Shown in pieces: positions 21,758-30,087 of a stretch of DNA of 64,000 bases. Both the position numbers and the translations under genes were made by a program. The number at the start of each line of letters is the position of its first letter. The first letter of the stretch is position 1. The stretch covers positions 1 through 64,000 of the forward strand of contig NZ_JAPDPF010000007.1 of the NCBI RefSeq assembly GCF_026283925.1. The letters are read 5' to 3'. Source of the stretch: Dyella halodurans (GTDB lineage Bacteria > Pseudomonadota > Gammaproteobacteria > Xanthomonadales > Rhodanobacteraceae). Below the pieces are notes generated by a model. The model was not told the origin of the DNA, did no database searches, and was given only the letters and a program-made list of their open reading frames with translations.

Positions 21758-22174
21758 ATGGGCCTGACGGTAAAGCAGGAAAAGTTCTGCCAGGCATATA
21801 TCGAGACGGGGAACGCCAGCGAGGCCTACCGTCAGGTGTACAGCGCCAAGGGCAACGCGGCGACTGTTGCTCGCTCTGCCCACGAGGTTCTGGAAAACCC
21901 CAAGGTTGCCGCAAGGGTCGCGGAGCTTAAGGAGGACCAGAAGGATCGGCACAACGTCACGGTCGATAGCCTTCTCGGTGAGCTTGAAGAGGCTCGGAAG
22001 GTGGGCAAAGAGAAGGGGCAGGCGGCTGCGATGGTCACTGCCACCATGAGTAAAGCAAAGCTGCTCGGCATGGAGGGCAGTTCACCGGATGACGAGACCC
22101 CCACTTCGGTGAAGGTTACCGTCCAAGTACAGGACGCGCGCCGTGAGCCAAAGCGAGATCCGGCCACGGCTTAA
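21758..22174 (+). CDS. Terminase small subunit
   Basis: 138 residues. N-terminal LTVKQEKFCQAYIETGNASEAYRQVY is the Terminase_2 DNA-binding helix-turn-helix (residues 3-28), followed by a helical oligomerisation part. It recognises the packaging site and delivers DNA to the large subunit. It overlaps the large-subunit gene by 32 bases. An AGGAGGGG at 21727 lies too far upstream to be its ribosome-binding site. The gap 21700-21757 is a natural place for cos/pac, but no site was recognised. Confidence 0.85.
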   Translation: MGLTVKQEKFCQAYIETGNASEAYRQVYSAKGNAATVARSAHEVLENPKVAARVAELKEDQKDRHNVTVDSLLGELEEARKVGKEKGQAAAMVTATMSKAKLLGMEGSSPDDETPTSVKVTVQVQDARREPKRDPATA

Positions 22175-23468
22175 CGTTCCGCAGGCCGATTTCCTGGCGC
22201 TGCCGCACAAGTTCAGGGCTTTCGTTGCGGGCTTCGGTTCGGGCAAGACGTTCGTAGGCTGCGCAGGCCAGTGTCAACACTTCTGGGAATTCCCGAAGGT
22301 CAACACTGGCTACTTCGCGCCGACGTACGCGATGATCCGGGACATTTTCTACCCGACCATGGATGAGGTCGCCCATGACTGGGGGATGCGCACGGTAGCG
22401 CGCGAGGCGAACAAAGAGGTCCACGTCTACGCTGGCCGGCAGTACCGCGGCACGGTGATATGCCGGTCGATGGAAAAGCCCGAGACGATCGTCGGCTTCA
22501 AGATCGGACGGGCATTGGTCGACGAGCTCGACGTGCTGAAGAAGGTGAAAGCGCAGGCAGCTTGGCGGAAGATCATCGCCCGCTTGCGTCAGAAGTCGGA
22601 CGGATTGCTGAATGGCATCGACGTCACCACGACGCCGGAGGGCTTCCAGTTCGTCCACCAGCAATGGGTGAAAGAGGTTCGCGACAAGCCGGCTCTCGCT
22701 TCGATGTACGGCATGGTCCAGGCCAGCACGTACGACAACGAGGCGAACCTGCCTGACGACTACATTGGATCGCTGCTCGCCAGCTACCCGCCGCAGCTGA
22801 TTCAGGCCTATCTCGACGGCCAGTTCGTCAACCTGCTCAGTGGCACGGTGTATCACCAGTACGACCGGAAGTTGAACAACTGTTTCGACGCCATGGCTGA
22901 CGGCGAAGCCCTACATATCGGCATGGACTTCAACGTCGGCAAGATGGCGGCTATCACCCATGTGCAGCGCGAAAACTCGCCGCGCGCTGTGGATGAGATC
23001 ATTGGCGCCTACGACACGCCGGACATGATTCGGCAGATCAAAGAGCGGTACTGGCGCCACGACGGCTCGCAGTACCTTAAGACGCGAGAAATCACGATTT
23101 ACCCAGATGCATCGGGTGGCTCACGCAAGTCGGTCAATGCTTCAGAGACCGATATCGCGCTGCTCAAGGCGGCTGGCTTCAAGGTGTCTGCACCCGAAGC
23201 TAACCCGCCGGTGAAAGACCGCATCAACGCCATGAACGCTATGTTCTGTAACGCGATTGGCGAGCGGCGCTACCTGGTCAATGCTTTGCGATGCCCGACC
23301 TATGCTGACCATCTGGAGCAGCAGATCTGGGCAGAGAACGGCGAGCCGGACAAGAGTTCGGGCGCCGACCATACGAACGATGCCGGAGGGTATTTCATCC
23401 ACCGGAAGTACCCGCTGATTAAACCGACCATCGCGCGGACTGTTCCGCTCATCCACATGGCCCGCTGA
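22143..23468 (+). CDS. Terminase large subunit
   Basis: 441 residues from GTG at 22143. ATPase: Walker A GFGSGKT (30-36), Walker B ALVDELD (D127, E128). Nuclease: D262 (GMDFNVG), D322 (YPDASG) and D413 (HTNDAGGY) form the RNase-H-like metal site. It pumps DNA into the procapsid and cuts concatemers. Length is normal for the family. It sits between TerS and portal, the standard order. Confidence 0.95.
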   Translation: MSQSEIRPRLNVPQADFLALPHKFRAFVAGFGSGKTFVGCAGQCQHFWEFPKVNTGYFAPTYAMIRDIFYPTMDEVAHDWGMRTVAREANKEVHVYAGRQYRGTVICRSMEKPETIVGFKIGRALVDELDVLKKVKAQAAWRKIIARLRQKSDGLLNGIDVTTTPEGFQFVHQQWVKEVRDKPALASMYGMVQASTYDNEANLPDDYIGSLLASYPPQLIQAYLDGQFVNLLSGTVYHQYDRKLNNCFDAMADGEALHIGMDFNVGKMAAITHVQRENSPRAVDEIIGAYDTPDMIRQIKERYWRHDGSQYLKTREITIYPDASGGSRKSVNASETDIALLKAAGFKVSAPEANPPVKDRINAMNAMFCNAIGERRYLVNALRCPTYADHLEQQIWAENGEPDKSSGADHTNDAGGYFIHRKYPLIKPTIARTVPLIHMAR

Positions 23469-23471
23469 CAC

Positions 23472-24920
23472 ATGCTTGAGACACTGCGCAAACAGCTACC
23501 GGCAGACAAGGATCTGCCGGCGCGCGCCGCGCGGATCGACCTGCTCATGCGGGTGCTGGATGGAACGATCTATGACGTGCTCCAGTACGAATTCCATCAG
23601 GAGCAGAACGGGGCAGGCGAGTACGTGCGGCTGTGCGAGCGCCGGCCCAGCGTACGGACCGGCATCATCCGCACAGTGGTCGACGACAGTGTCTCCCTGC
23701 TGTTCAGTGAGGGCCACTTCCCGACCGTCCAGGCGGAGAACGAGAGGGTCGTCGAGGCGCTCAAGGCCGTCACCAAGGACATGCAGCTCAACCTGATCAT
23801 GGTTGATGCGGCAACCCGCGGGAGTGTCGGCAGCATCTGCATCTGGATCCGCTTTCTATCGAAGCGCGTGTTCGCCACGGTGCTCGACACCGGCATGCTC
23901 ACGCCGATCTGGAAGAAGGACGAGCCTGATGTGCTCGAGCGGGTCGAGGAGCGCCGAAAGGTCACCGGCAAGCAGTTGACCGCCGCCGGCTACGCCGGCA
24001 TGGACGACGCAACGACCTATTGGTTCCAGCGGCACTGGGATGCAAGCGCGGAGACGTGGTTCGTTCCGCTGCCGGTTTCCGACGCCGAGGCCCAGCCCGC
24101 GGTCGACGAGGGCAAGACGGTAACCCACAACCTCGGCTTCGTGCCGATGGTCTGGATCAAGAATCTTCCTGGCGGCAACGACATCGACGGTCAGGCGACC
24201 TTCGACGATGACGCAGTCAATACGGTGATGGAGGCCGACTACCAGCTCTCACAGGCTGGCCGCGGCCTGAAGTACAGCTCGGAACCCACGCTTCTCCTGA
24301 AGGAGCCAGCACAGTCCGAGGGCAATTTCGTTCGCTCCGCAACTAACGCGATCGTCGTGGACAAGGATGGCGACGCCAAGTTGCTGGAGATCAACGGCAC
24401 CGCATCCGAGGCCGTCATCAAGTACGTCGAGAAGCTGCGCGAGCTCGCGATCGAGCATCTGCACGGCAATCGAAGCAATGCTGACAAGCTGAGTGCCGCA
24501 CAGTCCGGCCGGGCGCTGGAACTGCTGCATCAGCCACTTATCTGGCTGGCTGACCGCCTGCGCGTCACGTATGGCGAGGGCGGACTGCTGAAGCTTTACC
24601 GGATGATCGTCGCGGGTAGCCAGAAGTTTCCCCTGACGATCGATGGCGAGAACTTCGGCAAGCTCGACACCTCACCGAAGCTTTCACTGAACTGGCCAGC
24701 ATGGTTCCCGCCGACTGCGGGAGATCTGCAGACACTTGCCCAGGCCCTGTCGGAGCTGATCGACGGCGGCGTGCTGAGCCGCCAGACCGCAATCAAATCC
24801 ATCGCCGCGGTCTTCGATATTGAGGACGTGGCAGCTGAGCAGCTACTCATCGACGCCGAGCGCAAGAAGCTCCTGGCTGAATTGCCGACGCCGCAGACAA
24901 AAGTTTCAGTCAACGAATAA
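23472..24920 (+). CDS. Portal protein
   Basis: 482 residues, immediately after terminase. Features of the SPP1-gp6-like portal class: N-terminal LLMRVLDGTIYDVLQYE, a central core with repeated beta strands, the long helix region VIKYVEKLRELAIEHLHGNRSN and SAAQSGRALELLHQPLIWLADRL. Twelve copies would form the channel for DNA entry and tail attachment. Assigned by position and these features; motif-level conservation is low in the family. Confidence 0.85.
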   Translation: MLETLRKQLPADKDLPARAARIDLLMRVLDGTIYDVLQYEFHQEQNGAGEYVRLCERRPSVRTGIIRTVVDDSVSLLFSEGHFPTVQAENERVVEALKAVTKDMQLNLIMVDAATRGSVGSICIWIRFLSKRVFATVLDTGMLTPIWKKDEPDVLERVEERRKVTGKQLTAAGYAGMDDATTYWFQRHWDASAETWFVPLPVSDAEAQPAVDEGKTVTHNLGFVPMVWIKNLPGGNDIDGQATFDDDAVNTVMEADYQLSQAGRGLKYSSEPTLLLKEPAQSEGNFVRSATNAIVVDKDGDAKLLEINGTASEAVIKYVEKLRELAIEHLHGNRSNADKLSAAQSGRALELLHQPLIWLADRLRVTYGEGGLLKLYRMIVAGSQKFPLTIDGENFGKLDTSPKLSLNWPAWFPPTAGDLQTLAQALSELIDGGVLSRQTAIKSIAAVFDIEDVAAEQLLIDAERKKLLAELPTPQTKVSVNE

Positions 24921-24974
24921 CCGCGTGGGTCGATCCCGCGTGTCCGCCCGCAAGGACATCCCTGGAGATAGCAG

Positions 24975-25544
24975 ATGCTGATCCGCAAATACCGCGGCCG
25001 CTTGTTCATGGCCGAAAACGATGGCAATGGCAACGGCGGCGGTGGTGGCAACGCGCCCGCCCCGCATAACCCGCCCGAGCCCGAAACCTTCTCGAAGGAA
25101 TACGTGCGCGAGCTGCGCAACGAGAACAAGGGTTGGCGCCTGAAGGCTGACGAACAGGCCAAGCGGGCAGACGCCGCAGAGGCCGCATCAAAGAAGGCTG
25201 GCGAGGATGCCCAGGCCTCCATCGCCGAGCACACAAGCAAGGCCGACCAGCGAATCATCCGTGCCGAGCTGAAGGCAGTCGCCATCAAGGCCGGCATCGT
25301 CGATCTCGACGGCCTGAGGCTGGTCGACCTGAAAGACGTCAAGTTGAATGACGACGGCGAAGTCGAGGGCGCTGATGCGCTGATCGAAGGCCTGAAGAAG
25401 GCGAAGCCGTACCTGTTCGGCGCGCCAGCCAGTAGCAGCACGGCCACGCCGCCGAGCAAAGATCCGCTGCCTGCCAAGCCGGCGAAGGATATGACGAAAG
25501 AGGAATACGCAGCCGCCAGGAAGAAAGCGACCGGCGGCCGCTAA
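24975..25544 (+). CDS. Capsid scaffolding-type protein
   Basis: 189 residues with GGAGATAG upstream of the ATG. Glycine/asparagine-rich linker near the N-terminus, long charged helical region (residues 35-90: LRNENKGWRLKADEQAKRAD), and a C-terminal lysine-rich end. Composition and the place between portal and capsid are those of phage scaffolding proteins, which direct procapsid assembly and then leave. Confidence 0.75.
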   Translation: MLIRKYRGRLFMAENDGNGNGGGGGNAPAPHNPPEPETFSKEYVRELRNENKGWRLKADEQAKRADAAEAASKKAGEDAQASIAEHTSKADQRIIRAELKAVAIKAGIVDLDGLRLVDLKDVKLNDDGEVEGADALIEGLKKAKPYLFGAPASSSTATPPSKDPLPAKPAKDMTKEEYAAARKKATGGR

Positions 25545-25619
25545 CACATGTACTACCGACCCATCGGGGCCAGACGCCCAGGGGATTGCGCAACTCAATC
25601 CACTTGGAGATGACCCCTC

Positions 25620-26948
25620 ATGGGTATCCAGAACTTCCCGGCTGCCCTGCAGCCGATCATCCAGCAAGGCTTCCTGGAGCGCGAGTTCCAGGATCAGATC
25701 GAATCCGAGCTTGGCTTCCGCCAGATCGCTCGTCGCGAAGTGTTCCCGAACAAGATCGGTGAAACCGTCACCAAGACCCGCCCGGGTCTGAAGGCGCCGG
25801 TCACCACGCCGATCACCCCGTCGAGCAACACGAACCTGGACAACGGCCTCTCGCCGTCGACCTGGACCGTCGAGCAGTACCAGCTGGCGATTGCCATGTA
25901 CGGCGACACCATCGACCTGAACACGGTCACCAATCGCGTCGGCATCGTGGAACAGTTCCTCCAGAACGCGAAGACGAACGGCATTCAGGCCGCACAGTCG
26001 CTCGATCGCCTGGCCCGCAATGCCCTGTTCAACGCGTATCTTGGCGGCAATACCCGCGTGCGCGTCACGCTTGGTGCGACGGGACCCACCATCTCGGTGG
26101 ACGACGTGCGCGGCTTCCAGCAGGTGTTCGTTAATGGCCAGCTGACGGCCGTGAGCGGCACCAACACCATGGCGGTGCTCGTTAACGGCGACCCGTACAC
26201 GCTCACTGCGGTGGCCGTGGATGGCTCGAACGTATCGACCGCTCCGGGCGGCGTCTCCGGCACGCTGACCTTCTCGGGCAACGTGACGGTGGCCGATGGC
26301 ACGGCACTGAACACCGTGACGGCTTACAACGCCGGCGCTGGCGTGGCTCCGTTCATCCTGCGCCCGAACGGCCGCGGCAACACCTCGGCCATTGTCGGCA
26401 CCGACCTGCTGACCATGGGCAGCGCGCTCGATGGCGTGGCCTACCTGCGCCGCAACGGCGTGCCGACCATCAACGGCATGTACAACTTCTACCTGGACCC
26501 GGTGTCGGCCCGTCAGTTCTTCGCGGATCCCGACTTCAAGCAGCTGTTCCAAGGCGCCACTGCGGCGGCCAAGGAATTCCGCATGGGTCGTGTCGTCGAA
26601 CTGGTCGACATGCGCATCATCCCGACCACCGAGGCCTACGTGCAGAACTTGGGCAGCGTCACCGTGCGCCGTCCGATCCTGTGCGGCGCCGAGGCGCTCG
26701 TCGAGGGTGACTTCGAGGGCATCGGTGCGACCGACGTTGCCCCGGCCGACTCGATCATCGACATCGTCGACGGCATCGCCCAGGTGACCCGTGAGCCGCT
26801 TGACCGCCTGCAGCAGATCATCGCTCAGTCCTGGTACTGGATCGGCGGATTCACCGCTCCGACCGACCAGACGGTGAACACCAACATCGTGCCGACCGCC
26901 TCCGCGAGCTACTACAAGCGCGCGGTGTGCTTCGAGCACGCGGGCTAA
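25620..26948 (+). CDS. Major capsid protein
   Basis: 442 residues with TGGAGATG upstream. Placed between scaffold and small head-related genes. The N-terminal arm (residues 1-60) is followed by a helix (VGIVEQFLQNAKTNGIQAAQ) and the shell domain. Residues about 150-235 (VNGQLTAVSGTNTMAVLVNG, GVSGTLTFSGNVTVAD) read like an inserted Ig-like or beta-sandwich domain exposed on the capsid. The HK97-like fold is assumed from position and size. Confidence 0.85.
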   Translation: MGIQNFPAALQPIIQQGFLEREFQDQIESELGFRQIARREVFPNKIGETVTKTRPGLKAPVTTPITPSSNTNLDNGLSPSTWTVEQYQLAIAMYGDTIDLNTVTNRVGIVEQFLQNAKTNGIQAAQSLDRLARNALFNAYLGGNTRVRVTLGATGPTISVDDVRGFQQVFVNGQLTAVSGTNTMAVLVNGDPYTLTAVAVDGSNVSTAPGGVSGTLTFSGNVTVADGTALNTVTAYNAGAGVAPFILRPNGRGNTSAIVGTDLLTMGSALDGVAYLRRNGVPTINGMYNFYLDPVSARQFFADPDFKQLFQGATAAAKEFRMGRVVELVDMRIIPTTEAYVQNLGSVTVRRPILCGAEALVEGDFEGIGATDVAPADSIIDIVDGIAQVTREPLDRLQQIIAQSWYWIGGFTAPTDQTVNTNIVPTASASYYKRAVCFEHAG

Positions 26949-26987
26949 GGGGGATAGGGCGGGGGCTCCGGCCTCCGCCCACTACCT

Positions 26988-27209
26988 ATGAGCGATCCCA
27001 TCGAAGTCGAAGTCGGCGGCGACGTATCCGTCGACACCACGGCGCAATTCGACGCGCAATTCTCCGGTAAGACGGCGACGGCTACTGCGGCCTTCGCCTT
27101 CCCATTCAACGGCTCGATTCTCCAGTTTGCGCAGGGCGACTCCTTTGTAGTCACTCCTGACTTGCTGGCTGCGTTGACGTCCGCTGGGGCTCCCTTCTCG
27201 CAGCCTTGA
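26988..27209 (+). CDS. Small head-region protein A (73 aa)
   Basis: 73 residues. The C-terminal part (ILQFAQGDSFVVTP, then DLLAALTSAGAPF) shares a pattern with the next two small proteins. The N-terminal half is strand-rich (VEVGGDVSVDTTAQF). Head decoration or completion is suggested by position after the capsid gene; no family recognised. Confidence 0.6.
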   Translation: MSDPIEVEVGGDVSVDTTAQFDAQFSGKTATATAAFAFPFNGSILQFAQGDSFVVTPDLLAALTSAGAPFSQP

Positions 27210-27219
27210 GGGTTTCGGC

Positions 27220-27459
27220 ATGTCCGACTACACAGGCGCTCCGACGAGCATCCCGCATGCGGCCGGCCTCGGTCAGCTGCAGGAACTGACGGCCGCGCAG
27301 CTCACGACCAAATACGGCGCCGGTAACATCAAGACGCCGACGAAGAACTTCAGCATCAACTACAAAGGCCAGCACTTGGTCGGCTACAAGAACATCCCGA
27401 TCGTATGCGATGCCCCCTTGCTTGCCGCCCTAGCTGCGGCTGGCGCACCGGTGGTCTGA
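27220..27459 (+). CDS. Small head-region protein B (79 aa)
   Basis: 79 residues. The C-terminal LLAALAAAGAPVV matches the LLAALTSAGAPF end of protein A, while the N-terminal half is different. The repeated end in adjacent genes suggests duplication of a module. Ribosome-binding sequence GAGGG upstream. Unknown family. Confidence 0.6.
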   Translation: MSDYTGAPTSIPHAAGLGQLQELTAAQLTTKYGAGNIKTPTKNFSINYKGQHLVGYKNIPIVCDAPLLAALAAAGAPVV

Positions 27460-27460
27460 C

Positions 27461-27637
27461 ATGGCGAAACAGAAAGGCGAACAGGCGGCGCTGCCGTCCT
27501 CCATCCTGGTCGATGAGTCCATCGGCTGGATGGAGAACGGCATCCTGCGCCAATTCCACGAAGGGCAGCACGTCACCAATGCGGCTGACATCGAGTCCCT
27601 GGTCAACCACGGCGCGCAGTATCTGGAGCTGAAATGA
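27461..27637 (+). CDS. Small head-region protein C (58 aa)
   Basis: 58 residues from the ATG at 27461. Its stop overlaps the next start (AAATGA). The region ILRQFHEGQHVTNAADIESL ending VNHGAQY has the same spacing of F-x2-G...V...(D)-I/L-x2-L-x3-GA as proteins A and B. Function unknown. Confidence 0.55.
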   Translation: MAKQKGEQAALPSSILVDESIGWMENGILRQFHEGQHVTNAADIESLVNHGAQYLELK

Positions 27638-27942
27638 GCGATGGCATCTACATCCGACAAGGCAAGAGCCGGTCGCTGAACATCGCTACGGCGACTGTGG
27701 TAGCTACGGTGCCCGGTGACTTCTCGCTTGGCCAGTGTCGCCTTGTGCGCGTCCAGGTACTGGTAGCCGGAACCGCCGGTGGCGCGGCCTACGACACGGC
27801 GGCCCAGGCCGGCGGGACCGCGGCCAACCAGATCGGCGCATGGCCGAACACCGTCGGCTCGTACTTGATCGACATGCCATGCCTGGCTGGCATCTGCATC
27901 GTGCCGGGCGCCGGCCAGACCGTCGCCGTCTCGTACGACTGA
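27634..27942 (+). CDS. Unknown head-region protein (102 aa)
   Basis: 102 residues, strand-rich with repeated glycine/alanine (LVAGTAGGAAYDTAAQAGG). ATGA overlap with protein C. Composition resembles a decoration or stabilising protein, but this is inferred from position and composition only. Confidence 0.5.
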   Translation: MSDGIYIRQGKSRSLNIATATVVATVPGDFSLGQCRLVRVQVLVAGTAGGAAYDTAAQAGGTAANQIGAWPNTVGSYLIDMPCLAGICIVPGAGQTVAVSYD

Positions 27943-27949
27943 GGCCACC

Positions 27950-28327
27950 ATGTTCACCAACGCGCAGAAGGTCGACATTCGCCGCTTCTGCGGCTACCCC
28001 GTGTATGGCGGTACTCCATCGTCGTTCCAGTCCTATCGCTTCTTCCAGGAGTACGGAACCCTCGAGTACCGGATGAACAACCTCCTGGCCGAGGAAGAGG
28101 CGGTCATCACGGCCACCTATCTGGCCAACCTCTACACGCTGGAGACGGCCATCCCTGCCACCGGTGCCAATCTGGATACCGACCAGGCAGCCGTCTGGAC
28201 CCACAACAAGAACGAGCAGCGCGACCGCGAGCGACTGTTCGACAGCTGGCGTCGGAAGCTGTGCGGTTTCCTTGGCGTGCCACCCGGCCCGGATCTTGGC
28301 CAGCCTGGCCTGCGACTGGTGGTCTGA
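27950..28327 (+). CDS. Probable head-tail connector protein (125 aa)
   Basis: 125 residues. Helical (FFQEYGTLEYRMNNLLAEEEAV, KNEQRDRERLFDSWRRKL). The position between head and tail genes and the size fit a connector/adaptor that binds the portal. No signature motif visible. Confidence 0.5.
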   Translation: MFTNAQKVDIRRFCGYPVYGGTPSSFQSYRFFQEYGTLEYRMNNLLAEEEAVITATYLANLYTLETAIPATGANLDTDQAAVWTHNKNEQRDRERLFDSWRRKLCGFLGVPPGPDLGQPGLRLVV

Positions 28328-28328
28328 C

Positions 28329-28970
28329 ATGGACGGCAATACGCTCCAGGCCAAAATCTACGGCGGCTATGCCAAGGCCGCTACGCGTATTGGCCTGTCA
28401 TTCGCCCAATATCGGCCGACCAGCGCAACCAACCCGTTGGCGACCTCACTCGGCTCGCTCCTGGCCAGCTTCAACGCGCAGGACTGGACCTACAAGAAGC
28501 CGCAGGGCTACGGCAAAGCTGTCTGGTACTGCGTGGCAGATGGCACGCAGCTCGCGGTAGGCGACTACCTCGTCGGCGCGCCAGGCACGTTCTTCATCGC
28601 CTCAATGCAGCCGGCGCTACCGATCCAGGCCGTGCTGTGCAATCGGACGGTCACGCTGTATCGGCCGCAGCAGGAAGCAAGCACCGGCATCGGTGCCTAC
28701 GGCGGCAACACCGCACAGAACCAAACGGTTCTAGCACAGGGATTCCCCGCTTCGGTGCTGCAAGGCTCGAAGTCTGAGAGCAGTGTCGCCAGGCTTCCCG
28801 GCGATCCGCGGCAGGGCTGGTGGAACATGCTTCTGCCACCTCTGCCGGGCGGCGTGCTAATCAATTACGCCGACGTGGTAACTGACGACATCGGGAAGCG
28901 CTATCTCGTATCGAGTGCCGAGCAGACAAGCATGGGCTGGCGGATGGCGGTGACGGAGGCTGAGACGTAA
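28329..28970 (+). CDS. Unknown head-tail junction or minor structural protein (213 aa)
   Basis: 213 residues from the ATG at 28329, one base after the upstream stop. Strand-rich with many tyrosines and glycines. It ends with a TAATG overlap to the next gene. Likely a neck or minor virion protein by position. Confidence 0.5.
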   Translation: MDGNTLQAKIYGGYAKAATRIGLSFAQYRPTSATNPLATSLGSLLASFNAQDWTYKKPQGYGKAVWYCVADGTQLAVGDYLVGAPGTFFIASMQPALPIQAVLCNRTVTLYRPQQEASTGIGAYGGNTAQNQTVLAQGFPASVLQGSKSESSVARLPGDPRQGWWNMLLPPLPGGVLINYADVVTDDIGKRYLVSSAEQTSMGWRMAVTEAET

Positions 28971-29824
28971 TGGCTGACGTCATCGACGTGATGAACGCCC
29001 TGGTTGCGACCATGGCGCAGGTCATCTATCCGAACGGCACCGCGCAGCCGCCGTCGACGGGGCTTCAGACGGTGATCTATCCCGGGTGGCCGCAAAGTTC
29101 ACAGCTTGATGCGGACCTGGCCGGCTTCTCGAACGGGAAGGGTGGACGGATCCACGTCACTGTATACGCCTCGGGCAACGAGAAGAACACGACCCGGTAT
29201 TCGAACGACTGGCAGACGCTGAGCGTGCCTAACCCGACGCTGACGGCCTCCATTGCCGGGCAGACGGTGACCATCGGCGGCACGGTATCGACGCCGCAGA
29301 ACATGGCTCTGCTGGTCAATGGTGCGGGATATACCTATGCCGTCCAGCCGGCCGATACGCTGACTTCGATCGCCACCGCGCTGGCTGCGCTCGTGCCGGG
29401 CGCGAGCAATACGGGACCAGTGATCACCTTCCCGGCGACAGCGCGCATCCAGGCGGCGCGCGTGGGCGGTGTCGGCACGGCATTCCGCGAAGTTCGCCGA
29501 CAGCAGCGGCTTTTTCAGGTGACCATCTGGGCCGATACGCAGGCGGATCGAGAGACGACCGCGCAGGCAATCGATGTGCCCCTTGCGGCGACCGAGTTTC
29601 TGACCATGTCCGATGGCACCGCTGCTCGCATCATCTACCAGTCCTCCCGGCTGGACGACATGACGCAGAAAGCCAACCTCTACCGCCGCGACCTGACGTA
29701 CTTGGTCGAGTACGCGACGACCCAAACCGCGCAGGCGACGCAGGTCGTGATGACGCAGGAAAACATCCATACCGGCGTGTCGGGTAGCTCCGCCACGACC
29801 ACGACACAAACCACTTACCAGTGA
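28970..29824 (+). CDS. Unknown tail-completion-like structural protein (284 aa)
   Basis: 284 residues. Residues about 85-130 contain an Ig-like or LysM-like stretch (TLTASIAGQTVTIGGTV, AVQPADTLTSIATALA). The C-terminal part (REVRRQQRLFQVTIWAD, LYRRDLTYLVEYATT) resembles tail terminator-type proteins. The C-terminus is threonine-rich. The order neck-terminator-sheath supports a tail completion role. Confidence 0.55.
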   Translation: MADVIDVMNALVATMAQVIYPNGTAQPPSTGLQTVIYPGWPQSSQLDADLAGFSNGKGGRIHVTVYASGNEKNTTRYSNDWQTLSVPNPTLTASIAGQTVTIGGTVSTPQNMALLVNGAGYTYAVQPADTLTSIATALAALVPGASNTGPVITFPATARIQAARVGGVGTAFREVRRQQRLFQVTIWADTQADRETTAQAIDVPLAATEFLTMSDGTAARIIYQSSRLDDMTQKANLYRRDLTYLVEYATTQTAQATQVVMTQENIHTGVSGSSATTTTQTTYQ

Positions 29825-29831
29825 GATCGCC

Positions 29832-30023
29832 ATGAGCCTTGTCCTGACCGTCGTCAACGCCTTTGGCGACTACCCCCGCGGCGCGCAGATCACCGACGCC
29901 GAGAAGGTGGCCGAGGTCCTGGCCTCCGACTTCGCCGCCAATGTCGTGAAAACGAGTGCCACCACCACCGAGGCGCCCGATGCGCCAGCACCGAGCGCTC
30001 AGAGCAAGCCCCTCAAGGGCTAA
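29832..30023 (+). CDS. Unknown small structural-region protein (63 aa)
   Basis: 63 residues. A short folded N-terminal part (VVNAFGDYPRGAQITDAEKV) followed by a threonine/proline/alanine tail. The N-terminal part loosely resembles the C-terminal module of the small head-region proteins. It is followed by a terminator. No family recognised. Confidence 0.5.
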   Translation: MSLVLTVVNAFGDYPRGAQITDAEKVAEVLASDFAANVVKTSATTTEAPDAPAPSAQSKPLKG

Positions 30024-30046
30024 GCCTGCGGCCTCCAACGTCCTTT

Positions 30047-30071
30047 AGCCCGCCTCGAGCGGGCTTTTTCA
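30047..30071 (+). terminator. Terminator before the tail sheath gene
   Basis: AGCCCGCCTCGAGCGGGCT followed by TTTT. The stem-loop is the exact reverse complement of the one at 9091-9111. It separates head genes from the sheath gene and probably sets the level of sheath and tube mRNA. Confidence 0.85.
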
Positions 30072-30087
30072 TTTCTGGAGACACCAC

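Noticed and set aside
21707-25571. 15-bp inverted match between the gap before terminase (21707-21721) and the gap before the capsid gene (25557-25571)
   Set aside because: A match of this length is expected about once by chance in a region of this size; no further support.
25188-26939. 583-codon open frame antisense to scaffold and capsid genes
   Set aside because: It mirrors the high-GC coding frame of the capsid gene, with V/R/H/D-rich composition typical of antisense shadows, and has no ribosome-binding site.
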